Positions 32,554 through 46,000 of a stretch of DNA of 64,000 bases are shown in pieces. Positions within the stretch are counted from its first letter, which is position 1. Every line of letters begins with the position of its first letter. The translations under genes and the position numbers were made by a program. A model generated the notes under the pieces. It searched no databases, was not told the origin of the DNA, and saw nothing but the letters and a program-made list of their open reading frames with translations. This DNA is from Tetraselmis striata (lineage: Eukaryota; Chlorophyta; Chlorodendrophyceae; Chlorodendrales; Chlorodendraceae): assembly GCA_006384855.1 (NCBI GenBank), contig VCJN01002426.1:149934-213933 (forward strand). Direction: 5' to 3'.

Positions 32554-33532
32554 ACTGCCGGACGAAGCCCTCCCGCCGGACAGCCGACGTAGCGTTGTCG
32601 CGACGAACAGGTGGTTGCAGGGCGTTTTGGTTGCAGAGTGCAGAGCGCGGGGCTGGCCGGCTACGGAGGACGCGAGTGCAAATGCCGGTCGGCCACGTTG
32701 CGCGCGGTGATGAATTGCCCGAATTCGGGGGGCGGGTTGTTCAGGGCTACACGTATCTGCACTGCACACTGCCTTTTAATTATTAGCGACTATCTGCTGT
32801 GCTGTAGGGATTCCATGGTCGCTATGATATAATTTATATTTGGTACTATCTGGTCAGCATATGGGGGCATAATCCATACATATTAGGGTATATATTAGGG
32901 CTTGGTCTAGGGCTAGGGCGCGGCCGGGCGGCGACCGTTGCTGGTCCCAGTACCTGTACGCTCAACGGCGAGCGAGCCTGCTCGCGTCGCGGCTGGCTGG
33001 GCGGCCACCCACTGCCGTCGCTCCCGCTTGCAGAAAGCAGCAGGAGACGCGCACTCGCGCCTGATGGCCGGTATTACGGGCGTGGGTTCGAGCCTGCTAG
33101 ATTCGGAAAGACTTGTCCCTGGCCGCCATTCCTCTCCGTACTGCATTATCGCTACAGGTAGGGCAAGACGCGCGCCACGCCCTGCGCTTGTTATATTTGT
33201 TGTCACGCCGACCCTGCGCGGACTTGAATTTATTCGGCGGGCCGCTACTTGGGCTGGTGTCGACCACCGCTCTTTCATCCAGGTTGCCGATAGCAGCGGC
33301 AACGCAGCGAAACCAGCAGCGCAGGCACGGCAACTGGTAAGGTGTCAACCAAACCTGATATTCAAAGCGCACTTTTCCAAGGGCGGCATGTCCCTGAAAG
33401 GCGGACTGCGGTATGTGAGGTGGAAGCCAACGGGGCATCGTATGTGGACTGCTTGCTGACGAGCTGAGATGCCGTTTGCACCGAGCCGCTGAGAAGCGCG
33501 CCCGCCGTGGCCGCAGGATCCAACCCGCTGCG
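32554..33532. other. Divergent promoter region
   Basis: The hydroxylase (-) and the gene at 33533 (+) are transcribed away from each other. An AT-rich stretch at 32770-32890 with TATTAGGGTATATATTAGGG words lies in the middle. Long frames on both strands (32938-33459 and others) show no motif. Confidence 0.4.
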
Positions 33533-34490
33533 ATGTCATCCCTGCTTAGTGGACTCGAGCGGCTTCAGAGCCGATTGGATACAGCAGACACCGGCAGCGA
33601 CAGCGACTCGGACAGCGTCGGGGGCGGTGCGGGTGGCGGCCCGGACGAGGCGTTTGCGTATCAGCTTCGCCAGGTGTGCCGCGACCTGCGCCTGCTGTCC
33701 GGAGCCGAGCGGGCAGCGGAAGAGGGCACGTACAGCGGAGGGTCATGAAGCTACAGCGACGACGATGACAGCGTAGACTACTCACCGCGGCAGGTTCGCC
33801 GGCATTGCCCCCCCCCCCCCCCCCCCCCCCTGTTGCGGCACACTCAGTAGAAGCAGACACTGCGGAGGCTTATCCTTTAAAACGGCGCCGTCCTCCGTGC
33901 AGGGAGCAGAGTGGGCACTGTCCCCTGATAGCGTGCTGCCGGTGATGCCGGGGAGGGGCACAGATGCGGTTCCCCCGCTATCCCTACACGGTGATCACTC
34001 CGCCGTCATGGGCAGCAAGCGTCCACAGCGACCATCATTGCACAAGCGGGAGGACATGTACCGAGCACAACTGGCCCAGGAGAATGCGCAGGTGCGGGTG
34101 CGACCTCATCCTGCGATGTCAACTTACGGTGCCGGCAGAATGTAGGCAACTGAAACCCTCGATGCCTGACTACAGGAGCAGCATGCGAAACGACCCCCGT
34201 CCCGCTTGAGAACCAAGGCATGGCGAACCCCGGTTACCCGGCCGCGCGCGGGCGCCAAGCCCATCAGCCCCACGACAAGAGAGTCTATCCCCCCACATGC
34301 GAGGCTCGGCTCGCTGGCTGCCCCTGCGTCCGGCATAGACAGCGGCACTCTGTCGTACGCAGACGCGCTGACGCAGCAAAGCCTGCAGCGCCTGCGCTCG
34401 CGGACGACGCAGCTTGGCTTGTTCTCGCCACGCCGGCTCTGGGGGGAGGCCGCTCACGTGGAGGCAGAGAGAAGGGGTGCCGTTGTATGA
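33533..34490 (+). CDS. Unrecognised Ser/Asp-rich, coiled-coil-like protein, three exons, 214 or more aa
   Basis: Exon 1 starts MSSLLSGLERLQSRLDTADT, then a Ser/Asp run and a Gly-rich linker to AYQLRQ. Exon 2 (33903-34091) encodes HKREDMYRAQLAQENAQ and exon 3 (34176-34490) EQHAKRPPSRLRTKAWRTPV through SYADALTQQSLQRLRSRTTQ to the stop. Two donors, both phase 0, can end exon 1. CAG|GTGTGC at 33674 gives an open 214-residue protein. CAG|GTTCGC at 33794 adds 40 codons that look coding (VCRDLRLLSGAERAAEEGTY ... YSDDDDSVDYSPRQ) but include TGA at 33746-33748. A C run sits in the intron. Function unknown; helical, heptad-like stretches suggest an interaction role. Confidence 0.55.
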
Positions 34491-37062
34491 TCATCAGGCC
34501 GACATCATCTTTTGCATATGGTCTGGAAGCCCTTGGCGGGCGGCCTCATGCACTGTCTGAGAGTAGTCATGACATGATGCATCTTGTAAATACACCCGTT
34601 ACTAGTTCGGAGGCTTGTTACTTTACAACGCTCACATCGAATAGCTGTCCAATCCAGCCCTCGTGCCCTTCTCCCTGGGTTGCCATTGGCTGCATGTAGA
34701 ATAAATGCGGATTAAAGAGCAGCGCTAAGTGAGGCATATGCATTGCACGGCGGTGATAGCGACTGCTTAACATGAGTCTATTTGTTCTGTAACTCGAATG
34801 AATCTCTGTGATGCCCATCGCTGATGCTGGAGCTAGGACAGTGTACAAGTTTGACTGGGAATGACTGTACTAATTGGTGGTGTGACTCATGTTGGCTGAT
34901 TGGTTCAAACAATTGGGGAGATTCATCGGAGCAAGCAGCCACATAGGGTGCCACGTGACAACCGTTCCATAGGGTAGCTACATGACACAGTATATGGTCT
35001 TATCGGCAATAATATCGATGGCTGCGGACGGGTCTGCGTGCACCCGCATTCGCTCCGAAGCCCACTGCCCGAGTGCCCGTCCAGAGCGCCTCAGTGTTGC
35101 ACCGGCGCCGCAGCCGTTCTGTCGCCCCATCAACCCCTTCTCCCTCCCTGCCGCCACCACTCCCTCTCACCATGTGTCACAGCAAGCGCGGTATGGCGCA
35201 CCCTACCACAGCCCTGTTTCGATCGTTGTCTATGTGTAGTAGCGACTAGGAATACTATGTGTACATGTTTGGCACGCGAAACACAGCGCGTTGCACCTGC
35301 AGGTCATCACACAACGCATGACGCCTGCTCCCCTGGTCAGCTGCTCCGAAACCATTCTCGCCACCCGCTGCCACCGGTGCCGCCCCTAAGGTCAACTCTC
35401 ACAGCACCTGCCGTCGCCTGCCAAATACGACCACACTCCGCTATATCCATCTACATACCGCCTGGCTTCCGGCGCCGTGCAGACCGTGTCCAGAGCGTCT
35501 GAGCATGGGGCTTGTTTTCAGTCGTATTGTTGGCACTCGTCAGGAGGGTGAAAAGTTATGACACCAAGCACAGCAGGGGCCGTAAAATGATGCGCGGCCA
35601 CACCGCACTTGCTGCCGCTCCACCTTACACCGTGCGACCTTTCGCCATCCCGCGGCAGCTTAGTCGTAAGTAAGCTCAGGTGAGTAGTCGCTAGCTCTCG
35701 TTGAAACACCCGTCGCCGACTGTCTGGCAATCACGCGCCGCCCTGTGTCGTTTCGACGTTTCTTATTTCTCGCCATATGTAATTGTCATCACAATCCGTG
35801 CATGATGTGCTGGGGCGGCTTCGGCCGATGACCCGGGGGTAACTTTACTTACGTATTGCTGTGTTATAAGTAACTTTTAACGCGATTTATGGTTATGAGG
35901 ACCTTTCTGATTGTCCTTTTTTTCGGTGATTTCCGATATCGCCTTCTGCTGCTAGCTAATGTAAATTTTATTTATGGTTATTTGCGCCCGCTACAACTAC
36001 CACCGCATGTTCTCCAGCGCCGCCTTACGACGGCAGAATAGCGACTATTGTGAATATATAGCGATGACGATGTGGCGAGCGCACAGCGGGACGCGCGATG
36101 TAAGGATTAATCCTTGGTTCGTCTGTGGCTGTAATTCCGCGCAGACTACCACTCGTACCCGTACGACGACCACGAGCACGGACGTCGACCACATTTATCA
36201 AGTACACCCTACTGTGTATTATATATGTATGGTCGCCGTAAGAACTACATACTATATAGCGCTATATACCGATGCTGAGACAATACAGTGGTCCACACAC
36301 ATTTATTGCGCGCATGAAAAGGTCCACTGCTTCTATCCTCATCACCTTACGCATGCGCGGAATCAACAATATGTCGCGTTGAGGACATGGGGCTTTGAAT
36401 TAAGAATATATGTACAGTATGCAAGTCCCAGCACGCCGAGGGGGCGGCCTCCGTTTTGACTTTCGCGTTTCGGAGCTATACGAATTCTTACGACCGCAGC
36501 ACAGAAATAACTATCAATGAAGTGATGCTGTCACCACACCGGCGCGGTGCCGCCCGCCAAGCTAACCTGATGTACATATGCCGAGTGAGAACAACCGCCC
36601 AGCGCACCTGACGACAACTAATCATTGGGTGATTGGGGACAGCTATACTATATGGATCCGACCCAACGAGCTCATCATCTCCTGGCGCCTGACACTACCG
36701 GGGGTATGGCAGCGCGCCTTACAGGTGGTTCCTATTGGCATGCGCGGATCCATGCATGATGCGCTGCGATACAAATATACTGAGTAGTTGGCTTACATCA
36801 GCGATTCATTGGCACATCCCACAACAACTGGTGTCCTGCAGCATCGTCATCCCTGACAGCCCATCGCGGTTCAGCGGAATCTACCATCCCACGGAGCACT
36901 AGCGGCGATGCGAGCGTGTGCGGTGGGGCGACCTCTGGCCTAATTGGTCATCATCCCTTTGCGCCGCCGTCTACGGAAAAATGACCCCTTTACAAACGGC
37001 GTGCCAACGTGCCGGTCGCTCGCTCATGCGCTGCTCCCCGCAGAATACGGGCGCCCGATCTT
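34491..37062. other. Intergenic DNA, 2.6 kb
   Basis: Open frames on both strands are short and without motifs. At 35908-35966 is the second copy of the 5965 repeat (GTGATTTCCGATATCGCCTT). The 3' end of the TPR gene and that of the gene ending at 34490 converge here. The AT-rich core (35850-36420) looks like old repeat DNA. Confidence 0.45.
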
Positions 37063-40000
37063 TCATGCGCGGAAGACGCCGGCAAAGGAGGGGCAGCTCG
37101 AGCGCATGTTGGCCACGCGGTCGTCCGCCTGCGCCCAGGCGCGCTTGTGGCGCGTGATGGCGCTGGCGGCCTCGCTGGCGCGCCCCTGCCCCGCCAGGCT
37201 GTGCGCCAGGCCGAGCAGGGACCACGCGTTGGCGGGGTACTCCGACAGATCCTGTGGCGCGGCATGCCGCCAGCGTTTGCAGAGGTCAGCGCACGCCGCC
37301 GAGGACAGCGGCAAGCGCAAGCGACCAAAGCAGCCGCCCTACCTAGACAAACCCTATACAACATAAATCTAGGGCAAGGAGACAGCACCAGTGGGGGAGG
37401 GAGCGCTGGCGGAGCTGGGCCGGTCTTGCCTTGCGATAACAGTCCTCCGCCTCCTCGTGCCGCCCGGCGTCCAGTAGCACCTTGCCCAGGCACTGCCGGA
37501 TGGGCTGTCGAGGCGGCAGAATGGAGCACCGGCGGCGCAGACCAGCGGCGCGCGGCGCGGTTAGCACACATAGACACGCATGGACACACACACACATACA
37601 TACATACACATATATACATATATGTATGTATATATATGTGTGCATGTATATAGAGAAAGAGATATATACATATATATCTACGTATATACATCCATATGTA
37701 TCACAGATCTATACATATACAGAAATATATACATGCCCTTCGTATTTGCGGTCTACTCACATATTAAGGTAGACGTGCGAATATAGTTTTCTCCTCATTG
37801 AGCAGGCACGCGGCACTTGCGAGGAGGAAGGGGGGGGGGGGGGGAGGCAATTGATCATGGCGTGTAAATCCTAAAACTCATAAGGACGAGGGGCGGCGTG
37901 TTGAAGCGTGTCACCCTCATCCAGTACATGCATCCCCACGTGCGCGCCGCACTGAGGCGCTCTGCGATGGCTCCGAATGAGCAGCACGTGCCCCGCTTGT
38001 AAATACACCACTCCAAAAAGCAAATTGCAAGGGTGCCATACGGTTTGCGGCGCCACCCCGGCGCACGGTATCACGCACTCATCCGGGCGATGTGGCGCAG
38101 GTTGGAGCATGTTAGCCTCATCCAGTTCATTGATCCGGATGCGGTTGGCAGCATAGGTGCCGAACTGCCGACCCGGTGATTTGTACACCGCGAGCAAGAC
38201 CCTACGTTACCCTACATGCCAAAGGTAAAAAATACGGACGAAACGATATCGGAACGGAACGGCGGCAAATCCAGTTCAGGAGGTTGCCATCATGCCCGAC
38301 CTGTAGCTTAGCATCAGGGTGATTAGAAGCGAGCCGACACCTGTACTTCAATTCACAACTTGTTGATACCCCGCCGGACTGCATTTGGAAGTTGTGGTGG
38401 GAGTTCGCACCCCGCCGAGCGCGCGGTCCTTTCCGGGCGAGGTCGTGACCAAAGGCAGGCGCACGGACCCGGCCGCACCTGGTGCACGCGGATGGGCTCC
38501 ATGTACTCCATCTCCGCCTCCATCTCCGCGCCTTCCGCCAGCGCGGCCACCGCGCCCGCCCAGTCGCCGCGCAGCGTCGCCAACCGGCCGGCCACCATGC
38601 GCTCCGCGACGTCCAGCTGCGGGCCAGTTGGGACATCACGTTGCGTATCAATGCGCGTATTCACTAATGGCCATCGACATGTACCAGGGAGGACATGCTA
38701 CTCCTTTCAGAAAGTGAGCGGCGTGAGGCGGCGTGGCGGCACTGATGCACGTGGACGCCGGTCCTTCCGGTACCACCGGCCCGGGCTGCACACCACCGAT
38801 ACACTGCGAGGTTGGATTCAACCATGGCACAGCATTAGGCCAGAAGCCCTGGCCGTTTCGGTGTTCGAATTTTGGTTTTGGAGCCGGTTCGGGTTCTTCA
38901 GCCGGCCTGCGGTGTAGCTCGTGATGGGTCTGGCGGCGTGTGCGTTTGTTGTCATCCAAATAACGGCGGCCTGTTGAGTCGGGAGTACCCTACTATGATA
39001 TCAGGGGGGAGGCAGAGGGAGAGGTCGCCATTGTCGCTGAAGCGCCTCAGCTAGGGAGAGAGGCGGCGCGGAGGCGCGGGAGGCGTGTGGGCCCGAGCCT
39101 ATAGCCTATAGTGCGGACATAGCGACGGAGGCCCGGCGGGGGGGGGGGGGGTGAAGGGGGGGGAGGCCAGGGGGGGGGGGGGGGGTTCCGACAGCGCTCT
39201 CTGTTTGGTTTAGGGGCCTGGCCTTCAGAGGGCTGCACGCTAAGGCTACTCACATCGTACGTACCGGGCAGATAGACGTACCTTTCAGATCCACGCCCGT
39301 GATACATCCGTGTAGTATTTGTGTATGTTAAGGGAATAGGAAGTTGTTCCGCAGACTTGCAGAATTACAGGTATTGGCACGGTCAGGCCAAATACGCCGT
39401 TTACAACATCGCGCGCCCTCGCTGCCTAAACCGCCGCCGTCGCGTACAGACGCTGCCAGGGTTTCACTGTTGCAAGTCTTGTCCCGGGGGCGAAAAAAAA
39501 CACCGCTCGCCCTTTTAACTTTCCAGGTTTAGCCTTTCCGTTTTGCATAGTGGCAGTTGGTATTGATTTCGTCGGATCCGTGAGTGTGTCGGCATGAAAA
39601 GAACGCCTCTATGCCGGCTACGTACGCTGTGTTACCGACCCTGTGCCGGTTCATGCAGCCGGGGTCCTAAGACAGCCGGCCTGTGTAGTCGGGAGGCTGG
39701 CAGGAGTAACGTTGTAACACATTTCGATTTCGATTTCGGCGACGGAGGTTCAGCATGCAGCGGCTCGCGCCCAGCCCCGCTGCCCGTGGCCAAGCGGCCA
39801 CCAAGCAGCCGGGCGCCGCGACAGGGCCGCGCGATGCGTTGCGTGCAGTTTCGCGAGTGTTCGCTGATGGCGACGCCAACGGCGTGGGGTGGCAGCCCAC
39901 ATGCCCAACCGGGGAGGGCGGACGCTATCACCCAGCCGCCTTGCAATCTCTGCGCGCCCCCGTGGCTGCCTACATTCAAGCCCCCCCCCCCCCCCCCCCC

Positions 40001-43000
40001 CCCCCCCCCGCCTCCCCCTCTCTCTCAACACCGGTGCTCAGGTCTGTAAGGGCGGGCGGTCAGTGGGGCACGCAGTCCAGCGGTCGACAGCGCGGCTCAC
40101 CAGGTAGCGGTAGCCGCCTCCGTACAGCCCGATCTGCCCGCCGGACTTCCAGCGCGGCGCCGGCAGCGTGACGGCCGCCGTGTCGTTCACGCGTGCGGAC
40201 GCCGTCCGGAACGCCGCCGCCGCCTCCTCGACGGCTGCCAGCTGCTCCGCGGTCGCGCTGGGGAGGGCGGCGCCGGTGGTGTCTGCGCGCATCACCCGGC
40301 GGCAGGGCAACAAGCGGAGTGGGAACCGGCAGGCGGGAAGGGGGGGCATCCCGTGCCATCAAGTCCAACTTCATCGACACAGTCTTCAACTATCCATTCG
40401 GAGCAACTCATCATGTCCGAGCCTCATCGAGTCGCTAGACCTCCATGGAGTCGCATATCGGAGGAGAAAGCGCCAACTCCAAGTGGCACTGAGTGCGCCT
40501 CCCCCGGAATGCGTAAACGGTCTAACCACACAGAGCTCCTTTGACTTCACGGCTCTAATGTATCAGACACACAGTGTCATGCATTGGGACAAACAGTGCA
40601 TTATACAAACTACAAATAAACACACTAAAGTACATTGGAGGCAAACAATACATTATGCACTGGGACTTTTGACGGCCCCAATGTACGAGATCCTCACCGG
40701 GTTCCTCACACATCCGCTTGCTAAAGATGTGCGCGAGCTTCCCATCATTCCCATCATGCGTTCCCTTCACGGCGCAGATACTCGCACGATCGCGCTAAAT
40801 TTGGTACGGACTGAGAATCGAGACTGTCATACGGTGGAAGCAGTTCCCGCCCAAGCCCCCCCCCCCCCCCCCCCGGCCCCCTTAGGCTCCCTCTCTCTGA
40901 TGCCGGGGGTTCCGGGCGCTGTGATGGGCGCCCAGATGCCGCCGGGGGCCTCCACGCCAATCATCCTGAGGCGGCACCGTCACCTGACGCGCGGGCCGCC
41001 AGCGCCAGCAGCCTCCCGAAACGCCACATCGCGGTCGCGAACTCCAAGCCCTGGTGCGGGCTGTCGCCGCGCGCGTGCGCTGGCGGCGGGGGCGCGGCCA
41101 GCACGTCCGGCCACCTGCGTGCGGGGCGCATGGCAAGCCGCGGCGCGTCAGCCGCGCACTGGGCCGCGACTTGACCCTCCCTGGCTGACAAGTGCGCCGA
41201 GGTGGCTCGCGCCGTGTGCCGCCGCATGCCGCCGCCGACCCATGTGTACATGCGTTCCATAAAAACGTAACCTCTAACCCTGAAACCCTAATTCAACTAT
41301 CAAAACCCCTAAACCCGAAACTTTACCCTAATCCTAACCCTAAAATCAGGGGGCTGATGTACAAATGGAACATCCCATGTAAACATGGGACCATGACCAC
41401 ATTGGTCTCAACAGATGTGTTGCGGCTCGCCCCTACACGTCTCAAACCTTTCCGCAAGGGCGAGCCTGATAATCAAGCTTACACACGCACATGGGGCGCC
41501 CGAGTGCACGTGGGGCACCCTGCTTGGCCGCATCTGTAACCCCTCAACAGGGTTATGGTTGGGTTTCAGGTTTTGCGTTTAGGGTTTGATAAAGGGGTTT
41601 GCTCACGTATATCATGGTGCCTCACCTGCACCAAAACCAGGTTTTGTGCGCATGTGTACACATACATACTATGTAAATATATGTATATATATATGTTTTG
41701 TGTCAAAATATACCTGTCAATATCCAGGTATGTATGTATGTATGTATGTATGTATTTGACCCCCACTGTATATATATCATGTATATACATGTCAATGTCC
41801 ATGTATATATAAATATACATATTATATATGTTTGTATGTATGCATTTATGTATGTATTTGACCCCCTCTCCCCACCGCGCCGCGAGAAGGGAGAAAGTGC
41901 CTTCATCATGAAGCATATCACGGCAAACCACAACTACTGCACGAGTATGCCGACTCGGTGCTGCAAGGCAACCCATCATTTCTGAGACCCACAAAACTGC
42001 AATGAATGGCACGCTGCCCCCACGGGCGCGGTGTTGTTGGGGGGGAGAGGGGGATTGGCAGCGCTGACTGGCGCGCCGTGAGCGGCGAACCTGCCCATCG
42101 GAACAGACTCATGCCAGATGGCATGACAAACACCGCGAACGGCGCTGGGTTGCGGCGTGTGGGCGGGTCGGGGCCGGCGCGGTGAGCGGCTCACATGGCG
42201 TAGCGCGTCTGCAGCAGGAAGAGGTTGGTCCACTGCATGCCGGGGAACTTGGCACCAGGGTTCGTCGCGCCCTCCGCGTAGCGCCGCTCCAGCGCCGCGT
42301 ACTCCGCCGCAGTGCTGTACTCGCCGTTCATGCTGCGGCCGGGGCGGCGCACCGCGGGCCTGTTAGACCGCGCTGTGAAGACTGGTTCGGGCGCCGGGCA
42401 GGCAGCGCGGCGGGCTGCCACGGAGGGCAGGGTGGTAAGGGGCGCTGCTGCTGCCACCCTCGGGCAGTTCATAGATTGACCTATTATATCGATCCAGCCG
42501 AACTTAATTGTGGTTCATTCATCTCGGCCCGTTATCATGGCCAGCATCGTGATCCACCTCGCCGCCCTCCCCGTCGTCGCAGATCGCATTGCATCTCCGA
42601 CGCAGCCAGTGGTTGCGCGCACTGCGGCGCGGTGCTACGGTACGTGCGGAGCGTGGCATCGCGGTGTCGACGTCCGTGCGGACGGCGTGCACGCGCGTTT
42701 GCTTTGTGAGCGTCGGGGACTTATCGAAATTCCAACCCTGGGATGCTACGATGCCCATACATACAACATAGCGCATTCTCAGTACTCGACACATAATTTG
42801 CCCAGACCCCCACGCGCGGCCAGGGACAGCCGCGGGCGCCGCACGGTGCGGTGCTTATGCGTCATGGTAGAGTGCGTGCATGGTGGTATGTCGAGGGCCG
42901 AGAAGCCAAGGCAGCTGATGCACATGCAGCCACCAAGAAAGAAAATGTCGCGCGGTGAACGTTACACGCTGAACAAGCCCCCCCCCCCCCCCCCCCTGGC

Positions 43001-46000
43001 CTGCCTCGGTTCCATATTATAATAAATAAAATATAGAGATAGAGGTAGAGGGGCCAACGCAGCTCCAGGGGAACATGTGTAAGAAAGCGCTCATTCTGTG
43101 CCCGAAAGACCAATGAACCACGCATCAAATGTGTTAAAAACGAAACGCCGGTGCCCTTCCCTTGCCCCCCTCACAAACGGAGGCGTTTTACTTCAAGCTT
43201 CTTTCAGGCGCGTCACAAAAGCATCTGCCTAATGAGGGGTCGACGAGGTGGACACAGCACATGAAAGGATGGGGGGGGGGGGGGGGGGGGGAGGTTTGAC
43301 GGGGGCTCAACATGTTCGCGATGGGCACCACGGAACGCACGCGGGGGTGGGCGAGCGCCGCACCTGGCCAGCATGATGAGCATGTCGGTGTTGTGCTCTG
43401 GGCCGTAGGGCGCCAGGCAGCGCAGCGCGTCCGCCGCGTCGCGCTTGATGGCCAGCGCGCTGTTGCGCACGCCGTCGCCGTAGCGGCCCACTCGCATGTA
43501 CCTGCCGCCGCGGCAAACGCCGTGCCAGTACGTTGCTGAGGAACGGCGGACAAGGAGTGGGGGGCCACGGTGTAGGGGAAGGGGGGGGGGGGGGGGGGGG
43601 AGATTTGTGGACTGGTATGCAGCTGTACCAGGTTGCAAATATAACATCATGCTCACAGGCAGCGGCAGGAATTTATTGGTGGAACAGTGTATACCGCAAG
43701 AGAGGACGCGTTGCAATGACGACCACCCACATGGTTCTTGGACTGTCATCAAAGCACAGGGTGCGGAGCTCCGAAACCACATGAAACCGAATCTCATGGA
43801 GTCAGACAGTCCTAACCGTGCATACCACACCACTTCTTAATATCCCACACCTTTTAAATGGTATAAAGTATAAGAGTGGTGGCTGTTTGAGTGCAAAGGT
43901 GCCCCATTCCACGCGTCAACTCATCAAGGACGCCAGGAAGTATGACACCTCTAAGCCCTGACCCTGCGCATCAGGATTTCATTGCCGGCAGGGCGGGTGC
44001 TCGCAGCTGCTGCATATACACTTCACCATAAACTACCTACTCTTGCATGGTGTTAGCTGTGCTTGTACCGATACTCGGCGGCCCGTGATCGGAACTCGTA
44101 CCGCGCGATACGTAACGGAACCAGGCTGCGCCTTTGTGCCAGATACATGGTTGTACATGCGGCTGCCTGCAGACATGTGAAATGCGGATATGTTGTGGCT
44201 TTCACATTTGATATTCTACGGGACAATTATGAGGCATATCTATATATGCTATGATTACGTGTACGATGTGTGCGATATCGCGCTGCCAATTTAGGGTTTT
44301 AAGTTCAGGGTTTTGGGGGTTTCGAGGGTATAGCCATATAACACTAAGACGAGTTTTGCATTCGAGGCGGATGTCGTCTAGATTGTTACATTAGATCTCA
44401 GCTCGACTTAGGTGCATCAGCGAGCAGGGTAGAGGGGAACAAAGGAAGAGGGGGGGGGGGGGGGGGGGGGGCATACATGTGGGAGGCCATGTGGATGAGG
44501 TGGCCCATGCCGGGCTGCGCGGTGTTGAGCTCGTCCGCGGCACGCTCGCCCTCGCCAGCCCTGCCCGGGCCCTGACCCGCCGGCAGCTGCTCCGTCAGGT
44601 GCACCATCTGCCACGGCAACGGAGCACGGGGTCAGTGATCGAGCAGCCAGCGAGTCCGCCTGCCCGCCCACCGGTTCCCCTGCGGGAGGGCGTCTGTTTC
44701 ACGTCACCGCCGCGTCAGGTGGGCGCCGGATAGATGATAGTGCGATACTTAGAGAGGCGAGACGGCGCCTGGGGGAGGGGCAACGTTGTCGCCGTTTGCA
44801 CAGCTGCGCGTAATGGGTCAGGGCAGGAGGAAAGAGGCAGACACATCGCATGCAGGGTTTGCCGCATAGGGGAGGCTTTTGCGGGTCGATAGGACTTAAT
44901 CAATTCCTCACACTTGTTTCAGGCTTTCAGTCCAGCAAGGCTATCCACAACAGCTGAAACATGAATAGCGGTGTCTATGACCGGTAATAAAGTATCTTTA
45001 AAGAAGGATTTTTGGCAATTATGTCACTTATTCGCTGCTTATCAAAGGTGAGCGGCCGCCACCTTTAACACAACATGAGGGCTTATGTTATGCACTTATA
45101 TTATCCCTGGTATGGATCCCTGGAACATATTAAACAATGAGCAAACTGAAGAATGCAAACCACAGAATTCGCACTCTATTGGCCCCTGCAGCAATGACCA
45201 CAAGTGTTTGCGGGAAATGAAGGTAAGCGGGGGTACGTAGAGGCGGTGGCAGGGTTGCTCGTGGGCAGGATGGGGGAGGGGGCTCACCAGGTGCAGCGCC
45301 ATCGGGTGCCGCGGCGAGTGGCGCAGCGCGCGCTCCAGCAGCCCCCGCGCGTGCGCCGCGTCAGGCTTGATGGCGCCGTGGCGGTCGGTGTAGTAGTCCC
45401 ATGGCGCTGTGTTGAGCAGCGCCTCCGCCGCCAGCACCAGCGCGTCCGCGTCCAGCTGCCACCGCGACAAGCCGGCCGGTCGCCGGCCGCGAGGATAGCA
45501 GCGTTATTATCGTGCAGCCGCATCCGGGCCTCCACGATGATCTGTCACGGCCTTTCAACGACTACGATGCTATCCTCATTCCGGCTTTTTCTCCTTTCCT
45601 TGACCCCCATGAGGTGGCGCGTCGTAAAGATATGGCAGATAGGATAGGGCATCGTAAAGATAGGGTTTCCCAGTGCTCGAGCTTTCTGCGGACCATTGGT
45701 TTCGGAGCTTGTGTGAAACTGTGCGGCGACCTACCAGCCTCTGATTGGTCCCTCGCGATGGGCGGTCACTGAATGCCTCTGTACGTGTTCACGCGAGAAT
45801 TGGCACCAGTTTCGGAGTCGAGACGGATGCTGGATTCTCCCATCCTCGTATCATCGTCCGGATCTGTTCGCACCAGCAGGAAAAAGCTGGATAACTGTTT
45901 TCTAATTACGCTGCACCTCTGGTTGACCGGCCTTGGGGTGCACGTTGCAGTGCGTTGCCACATGGACACGTTGATAGCCGCATCGGCAGTTGCCACCATG

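Noticed and set aside
33080-33110. tRNA-like T-loop word GGGTTCGAGCC
   Set aside because: The flanks do not form the T-stem or an acceptor stem.
33746-33748. Selenocysteine codon
   Set aside because: The context (Gly-Gly-Ser-TGA-Ser-Tyr) has no redox motif and no SECIS element was recognised; alternative splicing or damage is simpler.
35974-36459. 161-codon plus-strand frame in AT-rich DNA
   Set aside because: No motif, unusual composition and no splice context; likely chance.
40168-41262. 364-codon plus-strand frame
   Set aside because: It is antisense to TPR exons 11-12 and includes a C run and repetitive intron DNA; no motif.
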